A stretch of DNA of 15,452 bases from the NCBI GenBank assembly GCA_026388615.1, contig JAPLJL010000289.1, positions 1-15,452 on the forward strand. The letters are read 5' to 3'. A program made the translations under genes and the position numbers. The stretch is from Pseudomonadota bacterium (lineage in GTDB: Bacteria; Desulfobacterota; JAPLJL01). Positions 7,104 to 13,612 of this stretch are shown in pieces. Each line of letters starts with the position of its first letter. Position 1 is the stretch's first letter. The notes beneath the pieces are model-generated. The model was not told where the DNA came from, did not search any database, and worked only from the letters and a program-made list of their open reading frames with translations.

Positions 7104-8579
7104 TTAGATGACCGCCGCCTTGATCATCTCGGTGGAGCCGGGGTGGTCCGGATCCCCGGCGGTAATCACGATCCGGCTGCCGGGTCTGGCGAGGCCGAGT
7201 TCCAGCACCACCCTCCGGGCGATTTCGACAATGTTGCCGGTGAGATTTGCTTCATTGACCAATACCGGTACCACCCCGAAGCTGATCGCCAGCTGACGAA
7301 TAGTCTGCTCATTGCGGCTCAAAGCCAGAATCGGCATAAAGGTCCGAAACCGGGAGATCAAACGCGGGGTTCTTCCGGATCGGGTCGGGACCACGAAAAG
7401 CCGGGCGCCCAGATCCTGCGCCATGACCGCCGCCGCATGACTCACCGATTCCGGGATGGAATTCTCCGCCGAGAGCGCGGAATCCTCCCATCCTCCCTCC
7501 CCCGGGACAAACCCGGGGCGGGCCAGGGCCCAGCTGAACAATTCCTTCTCCCGGCCCGAGCGGCCCTGGAGTGACTTCTCGATGGATTCGGCGATCCGCG
7601 CCATCATTTTTACCGCTTCCACCGGATAGTTACCGACCGTGGTTTCATCCGAAAGCATGACCGCATCGGTCCCGTCGATGATAGCGTTGGCCACATCGGA
7701 AACCTCGGCCCGGGTCGGGCGGGGATTCTCCATCATCGAACGGAGCATCTGGGTGGCCGTGATCACCGGTTTGCCGGCCTGGCGGGACTGGGCGATCAGG
7801 CTCTTCTGGACGATGGGAACCTCCTCGAGCGGGATTTCCACCCCCAGGTCGCCCCGGGCCACCATCAACCCATCGGCGGAATTCAAGATCCACCTGATCC
7901 GCCCCACCGCCTCGGGCCGCTCGATCTTGGCGATCACGGGAATATCCGACCCCATCTCCCGCATGATCCGCTTGGCCTCGTTGACATCGTCGGGACCCCG
8001 GACAAAAGAAAGGGCGAAATAATCCAGGCCGGCCTTCACCCCGAATTCGAGGTCTTCCCGGCCCCGGCCTTCCAAGGGGTCGATCTGCAGGGCGGAGCCG
8101 GGCAGGTTGATCCCCTTGCCCGAGGAAAGAATTCCCCCCACCGTCACCTCGCAAATAACCCTCTCGGAGCTGGCTTCCTTGACTTTGAGGGCAATCATCC
8201 CATCCGCCAGCAAAATGGGATCGTCCGGGCTCAGGGAATCGAAAAACCGGGAATCGCGGACGGGAATTTCCCGCGGGGAAGCGGACCGGGGCTGGCGGGT
8301 CAGGGCAATCTCCGCTCCCGGAACCAGATCCATCGTCTTGCCTTCGATCTCGCCCACCCGGAACTTGGGCCCGGAGATATCCCCAAATACCGCAACCGGC
8401 CTGCCTACTTTTTTCGTGGTTTCCCGGGCCAGCTTGACCATTTCCGTCTGGGATTCCCGGGTTCCATGGGCCAGGTTAATCCGGATCGCGTCCGCACCTG
8501 CTTCCAGGATCTGGGTCAGGACCTCCGGAGAGTTGGTCTTGGGACCAAGGGTGATAATGATTTTGGTAAAACGATTCAT
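7104..8579 (-). CDS. pyk: Pyruvate kinase, potassium-independent type by sequence
   Basis: Final ATP-forming step of glycolysis (phosphoenolpyruvate + ADP to pyruvate + ATP), cytoplasmic, 491 residues. The barrel domain begins TKIIITLGP. It holds Arg33 and Asn35 (RINLAHG), catalytic Lys218 with metal ligands Glu220 (AKIE) and Asp244 (ARGDLG), and Thr276 (TATQM). The B domain spans about 75-170 and the regulatory C domain about 375-491. The segment DISGPKFRV (67-75) has Ile68, Lys72 and Val75 where potassium-dependent enzymes have Thr113, Glu117 and Thr120 (rabbit numbering). Ala37 replaces the potassium ligand Ser76. These are the known marks of the potassium-independent branch. No extra C-terminal PEP-utilising domain. 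The ATG at 8579 has no strong ribosome site. Function is firm. Confidence 0.97.
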   Translation of the reverse strand: MNRFTKIIITLGPKTNSPEVLTQILEAGADAIRINLAHGTRESQTEMVKLARETTKKVGRPVAVFGDISGPKFRVGEIEGKTMDLVPGAEIALTRQPRSASPREIPVRDSRFFDSLSPDDPILLADGMIALKVKEASSERVICEVTVGGILSSGKGINLPGSALQIDPLEGRGREDLEFGVKAGLDYFALSFVRGPDDVNEAKRIMREMGSDIPVIAKIERPEAVGRIRWILNSADGLMVARGDLGVEIPLEEVPIVQKSLIAQSRQAGKPVITATQMLRSMMENPRPTRAEVSDVANAIIDGTDAVMLSDETTVGNYPVEAVKMMARIAESIEKSLQGRSGREKELFSWALARPGFVPGEGGWEDSALSAENSIPESVSHAAAVMAQDLGARLFVVPTRSGRTPRLISRFRTFMPILALSRNEQTIRQLAISFGVVPVLVNEANLTGNIVEIARRVVLELGLARPGSRIVITAGDPDHPGSTEMIKAAVI

Positions 8580-8665
8580 CTGATTGAGAATATATTATTA
8601 TTTTTAATTGATCAAGAAAAATCAGCTCAGATCGATTTTTGCATCCGTTAATCCGTTCCTTCATC

Positions 8666-8731
8666 TGTCATCCCCGCGAAAGCGGGGATCCAAAAAAAAT
8701 AACTGGATTCCGGGTCAAGCCCGGAATGACA
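8666..8731. repeat. Twin-hairpin intergenic repeat, dRS3-like
   Basis: Left arm 8666-8692 contains ATCCCCGCGAAAGCGGGGAT. Right arm 8704-8731 contains ATTCCGGGTCAAGCCCGGAA. The ends (TGTCAT and ATGACA, TCC and GGA) are also inverted with respect to each other, so the unit could fold as one long hairpin or two short ones. The layout resembles the dRS3 repeat of Neisseria (ATTCCC, eight bases, GGGAAT). It lies between the 3' end of rmuC and the pyruvate kinase start. Confidence 0.75.
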
Positions 8732-8744
8732 CCAAGAGAATCAT

Positions 8745-10085
8745 TTATTCTTTTTTAACAGCATCTGGAAGCTCACGAAGAGAGGATTCCAGCGGTTCGA
8801 TTTCCTTGAGCTCTTTCTCCGGGGCGGCGGCTCCCAGTTCCTTCAGCCTCCGGGCCCCGGGGGCCACCCGGCTTTCCCAGGATCCCAGGGCGGCGTTATA
8901 GGATTTCATCGCCTTGCCGAGACCGTCCCGGATTCCTTCCAGGTGCTCGGCGAATTTCACCACCCGGTCGAAAAGATCCGCCCCGGTCTCACAGATCTTC
9001 CGGGAATTCTCGGCCACCTGCTGCTGCTGCCAGGTCAGGGCCACCGTCCGCAAAAGCGCGATCAGCGTAGTAGGAGTGGCCAGGATCACCCGGCTGGCGA
9101 TCCCGTCCTCGATCAGGGCGCGGTCCTGCTCCAGGGCCGCGCTGAAATAAGATTCCCCGGGCAGGAATAGAACCACGAAATCGGGGGTGGGATTAAACTG
9201 GTTCCAGTAGGCCTTGGAACCCAGGGCTTTCATATGATCCCGCACCGCCTGAGAATGTCGGGCGATCTGTGTTTTTCTTTTTTCCTCGCTGTCGGCTTCC
9301 ATGGCCTCCAGGTACGCCTTGAGGGGAACCTTGGCGTCCACCACCACGGTTCTCTCCCCGGGAAGCTTCACGATCAGATCCGGGCGCTTCCGCCCTTCTT
9401 CGGAATCCACCGAGGGCTGTTCGGCAAAATCACAGTACTGCGACATCCCCGCCACTTCCACCACCCTTTTCAGGGTGATCTCCCCCCAGCGGCCCCGCAC
9501 CTGGGGCGTTTTCAGGGCCGTGACCAGGGCGCCGGTTTCCTTCTGAAGCTGCTCGTTGGCTTTGCCAATATCCTCCAGCTGTTTTTTCAAGCCTCCGTAG
9601 GCCTGCTGGCGGGCGTTTTCAAGCTCGCGAATCTGGGTTTCATACCGGGTCAGGGTTTCCTTCAGGGGTTTGATCATCCCTTCCACGGCCTCCTGGCGCT
9701 TCCCCAGGTCTCCCTTCGCGTCGGCCAGGACCTTTTCCAGGGTATTCTTGGATAGTTCAAGGAAAAGCTGGTTATTGCTCTTCAGGGCTTCCGCCGAAAG
9801 GGCGTTAAAAGTGTCGGTCAGCCGCCGGGTGGCTTCCTCCAGAAGTTTTTTCTGGTCTTCGATATTTTTAAACGCTTCCGTCAGCCGGGTTTCGGCGGTC
9901 ACCCGGCCGGTCCTTTCCGTATCAAGATTCGCCTGAAGCTGGGTAATGGCGGCTTCCCGAGCCTGAACCTGGCCGCGCAATTCGTTCGCGGCGCTTTCCA
10001 ATGATGCTCTCTGGGACCGCAAAAGGAGCCAGACGAGTACGCCCCCCAAAATAACGCCCGCTAGAATTAATAAGGTTTGGATCAT
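8745..10085 (-). CDS. rmuC: RmuC family DNA recombination protein
   Basis: RmuC relatives limit recombination at inverted repeats and are predicted nucleases. The protein has 446 residues: an N-terminal membrane helix (about 3-22), a long coiled coil (about 25-195), then the RmuC domain. The domain shows VRGRWGEITLKRVVEVAGM at 196-214, RPDLIV (234-239) followed by VVVDAKVPL (247-255), which fits a PD-(D/E)xK-like core, then DFVVLFLPGE (302-311) and TPTTLIALLRTVAL (337-350). All expected blocks are present and length is normal. The ATG at 10085 has only a weak ribosome site. It is downstream of and co-directional with the PNPOx-fold gene, with a 96-bp repeat-bearing gap. Its presence in a window so rich in inverted repeats is suggestive but proves nothing. 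Confidence 0.95.
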   Translation of the reverse strand: MIQTLLILAGVILGGVLVWLLLRSQRASLESAANELRGQVQAREAAITQLQANLDTERTGRVTAETRLTEAFKNIEDQKKLLEEATRRLTDTFNALSAEALKSNNQLFLELSKNTLEKVLADAKGDLGKRQEAVEGMIKPLKETLTRYETQIRELENARQQAYGGLKKQLEDIGKANEQLQKETGALVTALKTPQVRGRWGEITLKRVVEVAGMSQYCDFAEQPSVDSEEGRKRPDLIVKLPGERTVVVDAKVPLKAYLEAMEADSEEKRKTQIARHSQAVRDHMKALGSKAYWNQFNPTPDFVVLFLPGESYFSAALEQDRALIEDGIASRVILATPTTLIALLRTVALTWQQQQVAENSRKICETGADLFDRVVKFAEHLEGIRDGLGKAMKSYNAALGSWESRVAPGARRLKELGAAAPEKELKEIEPLESSLRELPDAVKKE

Positions 10086-10103
10086 TTCTCAGCTCTTTCC
10101 GGA

Positions 10104-10133
10104 TGTCATTCTGAGGCTATCGCCGAAGAATCT
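10104..10133. repeat. Dispersed repeat fragment (TGTCATTCTGAG type)
   Basis: The text starts TGTCATTCTGAGG and ends CGAAGAATCT, an imperfect palindrome with a common dispersed form in environmental bacterial genomes (recollection). It is a single copy here, in the gap between rmuC and the PNPOx-fold gene. Confidence 0.5.
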
Positions 10134-10148
10134 AATTTTCATACTTTC

Positions 10149-10180
10149 AACTTTTAACTTTAAACTTTTAACTTTTTACT
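10149..10180. repeat. A/T-rich short tandem repeat
   Basis: Four to five degenerate units of AACTTTT (7-8 bp) abut the stop codon of the PNPOx-fold gene on its downstream side. On the minus strand this reads as A-rich text without a GC hairpin, so it is not an intrinsic terminator. Confidence 0.6.
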
Positions 10181-10181
10181 A

Positions 10182-10559
10182 TTACTTATTGCCAATCAAC
10201 GGCAGAACCTTTTCCACCTTGAAATATACCAGATACCTGGCCCCGGTTGATCTTTCACCCCGGAAATCCTTTCGGCGGCGCAATTTGTCAATCAGGGGGC
10301 TGTTTTTCTCTTCCCCGATCCATTTCAAATACAATCTTTTCCCTTTGTATCCGGGCCCGGTTTCCAGGAAAAGATAAGCCGCAAAGGGATTACCCAGAAG
10401 GTTCTTATGGGTCAACCGATCGGCCATAATGAATGCCAGGATTTTCTCATTAATAAAATGAGGACGGGAATATACCGCCACGTTGACTTTCCCCTTTTCA
10501 TCAGAGGAGGCCAGAACTCCACGCCCTTCATTTTTTTCAAAATAATCATATAGTTCCAT
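10182..10559 (-). CDS. Pyridoxamine 5'-phosphate oxidase-fold (flavin-binding) protein
   Basis: Small split-barrel protein of 125 residues, of the class that binds FMN, F420 or haem as a dimer. Visible family features are an N-terminal helix (MELYDYFEKN), GVLASSDEKGKVNVAVYSRP at 14-33 (the first strands), KILAFIMADRLTHKNLLGNP at 39-58 (cofactor-facing strand and the T-HKNL turn), AAYLFLE and a C-terminal strand pair. It is too short and too diverged to be the vitamin B6 enzyme PdxH. Relatives include general stress proteins and flavin reductases. The start is supported by GGGAG nine bases before the ATG. The reaction is unknown. Confidence 0.85.
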   Translation of the reverse strand: MELYDYFEKNEGRGVLASSDEKGKVNVAVYSRPHFINEKILAFIMADRLTHKNLLGNPFAAYLFLETGPGYKGKRLYLKWIGEEKNSPLIDKLRRRKDFRGERSTGARYLVYFKVEKVLPLIGNK

Positions 10560-10705
10560 GATTAATTCTCCCGATTAACTTTAACTATTTTTTGAATCAG
10601 TGTCTTCACTTATTTCTCCGGACTGGGGTTACTTCCCGGATCCTTTCTTTCCAAACCCTTTCCCGAATTTATCCGAGTGAAGTTGCCCGCCAGTGGCCCA
10701 ATTAT

Positions 10706-10747
10706 GGCATAGGGCATAGGGCATAGCGCATAGAGCAAAGAGCATAG
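10706..10747. repeat. Six tandem 7-bp units, NGCATAG
   Basis: Units are GGCATAG three times (10706-10726), CGCATAG, AGCAAAG and AGCATAG, ending at 10747. The same AGCATAG-AGCAAAG order occurs on the opposite strand at 10861-10881, inside the end of the neighbouring gene. The gap 10560-10851 otherwise holds only a perfect palindrome at 10806 and pyrimidine-rich text; no gene is seen. Confidence 0.8.
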
Positions 10748-10805
10748 CGTTAAAAACCTTTTTCTCTGATTTATTTAGCCACCTGACAACCTAACAACCT
10801 AACCA

Positions 10806-10829
10806 CGCAGGCTTAAGCCTGCGGCTACC
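10806..10829. repeat. Perfect 18-bp palindrome with GCTACC tail
   Basis: CGCAGGCTTAAGCCTGCG (10806-10823) is perfectly self-complementary and is followed by GCTACC. It is the cleanest copy of the palindrome-plus-GRCTAC family. The same arms recur at 11175 and 11217 with 33 bp between them. Confidence 0.75.
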
Positions 10830-10851
10830 TGTTTTTTGTTACTTTCTTTTC

Positions 10852-11127
10852 CTATTTACCCTTTGCGCTTTGCTCTATGCTCCCTGCCCTCCGCTCTTCG
10901 TCCTTTGACCCGTCACCTTTGGCTTTCAAAAAGTTCGCCTTAACCCATCCCCAATTCAGAATTAAATGAGTAACTGCGAAAATCAGGAGCAGGATCCCCC
11001 CGATCCGGTGAATGATTGTTAATAAGTCCGCGCCTATATACGTCTGCCCAATCCCGGTCGAAGCCTGGGAAATGAAAGTAAGAAAGAGAAGCAGATTGAC
11101 GATTTTCAGGACTTTAACCTTTTTCAT
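10852..11127 (-). CDS. Small two-helix membrane protein, DUF4405-like
   Basis: Inner-membrane protein of 91 residues with two hydrophobic helices (about 9-27 and 34-58). The second carries His40 (IIHRIGG) and His54 (VTHLILNW), 14 residues apart. This resembles DUF4405 proteins, a family loosely related to cytochrome b and possibly haem-binding (inference). The ATG at 11127 is preferred because GAGGGGG lies eight bases upstream. An in-frame start at 11196 adds 23 residues encoded by the arm and insert of a split palindrome and has no ribosome site. The C-terminal tail (about 68-91) is hydrophilic. Its last residues, SIEQSAKGK, are encoded by the same 7-bp repeat found in the adjacent gap, so the natural end of the protein may have been replaced. 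Function unknown. Confidence 0.75.
   Translation of the reverse strand: MKKVKVLKIVNLLLFLTFISQASTGIGQTYIGADLLTIIHRIGGILLLIFAVTHLILNWGWVKANFLKAKGDGSKDEERRAGSIEQSAKGK
10861..10881 (-). repeat. Inverted copy of the 7-bp repeat inside the gene end
   Basis: On the minus strand three units AGCATAG, AGCAAAG and CGCAAAG run in order, then GGTAAATAG supplies the stop. They encode SIEQSAK of the DUF4405-like protein. The orientation is opposite to the six-unit array at 10706-10747. Confidence 0.75.
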
Positions 11128-11174
11128 GAAAGTTCCCCCTCTGAATATGGCAACAATTACTATTCCAATTTTTT

Positions 11175-11231
11175 CGCAGGCTTCCCTCGGCCACAATGCC
11201 TCGGGATCTGATCGAAAAGCCTGCGGCTACC
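11175..11231. repeat. Split palindrome: arms separated by 33 bp
   Basis: CGCAGGCTT (11175-11183) and AAGCCTGCG (11217-11225) are the exact half-sites of the intact palindrome at 10806-10823, and the right half keeps the GCTACC tail. The 33 bp between them contains two CCTCGG-type words. It lies upstream of the DUF4405-like gene, between divergently transcribed genes. Confidence 0.7.
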
Positions 11232-11335
11232 GGCCATCTGCTCCTGGTTTCTGGCTGCTGTTTAAATCATTCTACTTAATTTCCGATTCCTGATCTACCT
11301 TTAGGAAAAGGAACGTAGTATTTTTAGAAGGAAAT

Positions 11336-12109
11336 ATGAAGAAGAATGATAATAATTCTACTTCCCGGTTCCTTCCGCTTCTGATTATCCTGCTTCTCTG
11401 GGAACTCGGCGCGGACCTTTCCCTGTTTTCCCCCGAGATCTTCCCGCCACCCTCCCGGGTTTTGAAAACCGCCCTGGAACTCCTGGTCCAGGGCCTTCCT
11501 CCCGGTCATGGTCTTCACCTTCACGCTCTTTACAGCCTTCTCCGGGTCTCGCTCGGTTTCGCAATCGCGCTCTCGCTCGCCCTGCCGCTCGGATTTCTCG
11601 CCGGCTGGTCGCCGCGGTTCAACCGGGCCCTGAACCCGATCGTCAACCTGATCCGGCCGATCCCGCCCCTAGCCTGGATCCCGGTCGCGGTCATCTGGTT
11701 CGGGATCGGGTTGAAATCTTCATCCTTTCTGATCGCTCTGGGGATTTTCTTTCCCGTCCTCCTGAATACCATCTCCGGGGTCCGGGAAGTAAACCCGGTT
11801 TATCTGGACGCCGCTCGTACTCTCGGAGCCGGGGAATTTCACCTGATCACCAAGGTTCTCATCCCCGCCTCCCTGCCAATGGTCCTGACCGGCATTCGGG
11901 TCGGACTGGGCGTGGGCTGGATGACGCTGGTCGCCGCCGAACTGACAGGAGTCAGGTCAGGTTATGGACTGGGATTTATGATCATGACGGCCCGGGACCT
12001 GGGCAGGGTGGACGCCATTCTCGCCGGCATGGCCGTGATCGGCCTGGTCGGCTTCCTGATGGACCGGGGAATTCTTTTCCTGGAGCGGAAAACCCTTACA
12101 ACTTCTTGA
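11336..12109 (+). CDS. ABC transporter permease, NitT/TauT (SsuC-like) family
   Basis: Inner-membrane subunit of an ABC importer of the nitrate/sulfonate/taurine/bicarbonate class, 257 residues with about six membrane helices. The cytoplasmic EAA loop that docks the ATPase is at about 158-177 (DAARTLGAGEFHLITKVLIP). The downstream RVGLGVGWMTLVAAEL is typical of SsuC/TauC. PSRVL (39-43) near the N-terminus is also usual in this family. AAGGA stands five bases before the ATG. Its last 14 bases overlap the 3' end of the opposite-strand flavoprotein gene. The probable ATPase starts about 1.5 kb downstream on the same strand. No substrate-binding protein is in the window, so the substrate is unknown. 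Confidence 0.93.
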   Translation: MKKNDNNSTSRFLPLLIILLLWELGADLSLFSPEIFPPPSRVLKTALELLVQGLPPGHGLHLHALYSLLRVSLGFAIALSLALPLGFLAGWSPRFNRALNPIVNLIRPIPPLAWIPVAVIWFGIGLKSSSFLIALGIFFPVLLNTISGVREVNPVYLDAARTLGAGEFHLITKVLIPASLPMVLTGIRVGLGVGWMTLVAAELTGVRSGYGLGFMIMTARDLGRVDAILAGMAVIGLVGFLMDRGILFLERKTLTTS

Positions 12110-13160
12110 TCTGGTCGAACAGGTTGAATTCCTTCACCCCCGGGATGCCGAGCTTGTCCGGGTCCAAGGCATTCCGGAGGAGAGACTTGGGCAGGGTCAA
12201 CATGCGTCTGCCCAGCCTGATTTTAAGCCAGGCAGGGATCCTCGACTGTATTTTCTGGGCCCGGTAATTGCGGGCGTAGTTCCGGCTGTAATAGGCAAAA
12301 TCCTTCTGGGCTTGCTCCGGCTCATAGACCGCCCTAGCCGCGATCCGTCCGGAAAGTACGGCCCCGTTGATCCCGAAAAGGAACATCGGGTCCATCATCC
12401 CCGCGAGCGTCCCGGCCAGGATCTTATCCCCCGCGAAGAGACGCGGATTCCGGGCGTCCGCCACCGGGATCCAGTTGGTGGCGTGGAACCAGTCCTTGCA
12501 TTCGAGCTTCTCGTGCCGCCGGAGGAAATCCTGGCAGCGCTCCATGTCCGCGCGGGGCACGTCAGTGCGCTGGAAAAGCATGCTGAAGAAAAGCCCGTTG
12601 GTGGTGCTGCTGTAGTAGTAATCCCCGATGTAGGAATCGAAATAAACGACGCAAGCAGGCTCGCCTTCCATGGGCATGCGGCTCGCCCAGCCGTAGGCCT
12701 CGATGGTGGGCACGCCGAGGGCGTGAAACATTTCCGGGAAAAGGCCGGTGGCGATGATGCTGCCGGGGGGCAGGTCCGTGTGCTTCTTGATCATCTGGTT
12801 GAACTCGAACTTGACCCCGAGCTTCTGCGCCTCACGGTAAACCATGCTGTCGAGCGAGGTTTCCCGGGCTCCGCGCTCCACGATGTAAAGGTCGTTGGGA
12901 TCCAGGTCGTAGCCCTGCTCCCCGAAATAAACCCGGAATAACTTGGCGGGGCGAAAGCCCTGGGAGAGGTCGAGGCCGATATATTTCCAGGCGGCGGTGC
13001 GGTCCAGCGGGGTCGCGTGCGTGGAAGGATGGAAGTTCCCACGTCCGCCGAGCCCGGCGGCCGCCTCGATAATCGTCACCTCGTAATCGTGGCGGACGAG
13101 ATCGATCCCCGCGATCATCCCCGAGAGCCCCGCGCCCAAAATCTGTATTTTCTTTGCCAC
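12096..13160 (-). CDS. FAD-dependent oxidoreductase, NAD(P)-binding Rossmann type
   Basis: Flavoprotein of 354 residues related to geranylgeranyl-reductase, amine-oxidase and phytoene-desaturase-like enzymes. The N-terminal dinucleotide motif is GAGLSG (9-14), Glu32 ends the second strand to bind FAD ribose, and GLGGR (36-40) follows. Near the C-terminus, DPMFLFGINGAVLSGRIAA (257-275) matches the conserved flavin-contact segment. The middle section (SYIGDYYYSSTTNGLFFSM, 176-194) is the substrate-binding sheet and is not diagnostic. The start is GTG at 13160, strongly supported by AAGGAGG five bases upstream. It is transcribed against the ABC genes on either side and overlaps the permease stop by 14 bp. 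No membrane segment. Substrate unknown. Confidence 0.87.
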   Translation of the reverse strand: MAKKIQILGAGLSGMIAGIDLVRHDYEVTIIEAAAGLGGRGNFHPSTHATPLDRTAAWKYIGLDLSQGFRPAKLFRVYFGEQGYDLDPNDLYIVERGARETSLDSMVYREAQKLGVKFEFNQMIKKHTDLPPGSIIATGLFPEMFHALGVPTIEAYGWASRMPMEGEPACVVYFDSYIGDYYYSSTTNGLFFSMLFQRTDVPRADMERCQDFLRRHEKLECKDWFHATNWIPVADARNPRLFAGDKILAGTLAGMMDPMFLFGINGAVLSGRIAARAVYEPEQAQKDFAYYSRNYARNYRAQKIQSRIPAWLKIRLGRRMLTLPKSLLRNALDPDKLGIPGVKEFNLFDQIKKL

Positions 13161-13197
13161 TTTCCCTCCTTGGCAACTTTATGCAACTGAATCTTGG

Positions 13198-13238
13198 AAA
13201 TCCCCCTCCATGCCCCTTTTTGCAAAGGGGGATGTTTT
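13198..13238 (+). repeat. CCCCTTTT/AAAGGGG hairpin repeat, copy A
   Basis: The text starts AAATCCCCCTCCATGCCCC, turns over TGC and returns through AAAGGGGGATGTTTT. It is a direct copy of the unit at 13335. Confidence 0.75.
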
Positions 13239-13334
13239 CCTTTTAAAACAGAAGGAAAATATCACAAACATTAACTAATTTAAATATCGTTCCCTTATCC
13301 TTCTTTCTAATATTGATCAGGCCATATGTAATTG

Positions 13335-13376
13335 AAAATCCCCCTGCATCCCCCTTTTCATAAAGGGGGATGTTTT
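13335..13376 (+). repeat. CCCCCTTTT/AAAGGGGG hairpin repeat, copy B
   Basis: Same layout as copy A (13198-13238), with loop CAT and the same GATGTTTT end. It is immediately followed by an inverted copy. Confidence 0.75.
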
Positions 13377-13413
13377 GCGCCCCTCTTTGTGGAAAGAGGG
13401 GCAGGGGGAGATT
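13377..13413 (-). repeat. Inverted copy C of the same hairpin repeat
   Basis: Read on the minus strand it starts AATCTCCCCCTGCCCCTC and returns through AAAGAGGGGC, paralleling copy B with an extra T/A pair in the stem. Copies B and C abut head-to-head, forming a possible 79-bp cruciform. Confidence 0.7.
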
Positions 13414-13504
13414 CTCAAACTGCTTCGGGTTTATGCAAAAGTTAATATGACCACATTGACACCGTGCCGGAGTTAATTGATTTTTGGCAACTCCTTAGGT
13501 GCAC

Positions 13505-13612
13505 CGTTCAGGGTTCACGGTTCAGGGTTAAAGACGGAAGACTCCGAAAATACCGAATTTATCGTTCAATTATTTTCTGAAGTTCCTAAACCTTGAACCT
13601 AACAACCTGAAC
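13505..13612. repeat. GGTTCAGGGTT-type words, direct then inverted
   Basis: CGTTCAGGGTTCA (13505-13517) and CGGTTCAGGGTTA (13518-13530) are tandem near-copies. AACCTTGAACC (13589-13599) and AACCTGAAC (13604-13612) are near reverse complements. They bracket 58 bp in the leader region of the ABC ATPase gene. Confidence 0.6.

Noticed and set aside
8585..8625. Promoter for pyruvate kinase in the A/T-rich leader (TTGATC with TATATT or TATTCT)
   Set aside because: The better -10 gives a 15-bp spacer and the correct spacing gives a poor -10. The region is so A/T-rich that such matches are expected by chance.
4848..10559. A single co-ordinated operon or novel multi-gene system across the minus-strand run
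   Set aside because: Gaps are mostly 85-200 bp, filled with repeats, and the products belong to unrelated housekeeping and envelope functions.
11128..11196. N-terminal extension of the DUF4405-like protein to the start at 11196
   Set aside because: The extension is encoded by the split palindrome region and lacks a ribosome site, whereas the ATG at 11127 has GAGGGGG at good spacing and begins directly before the first helix.
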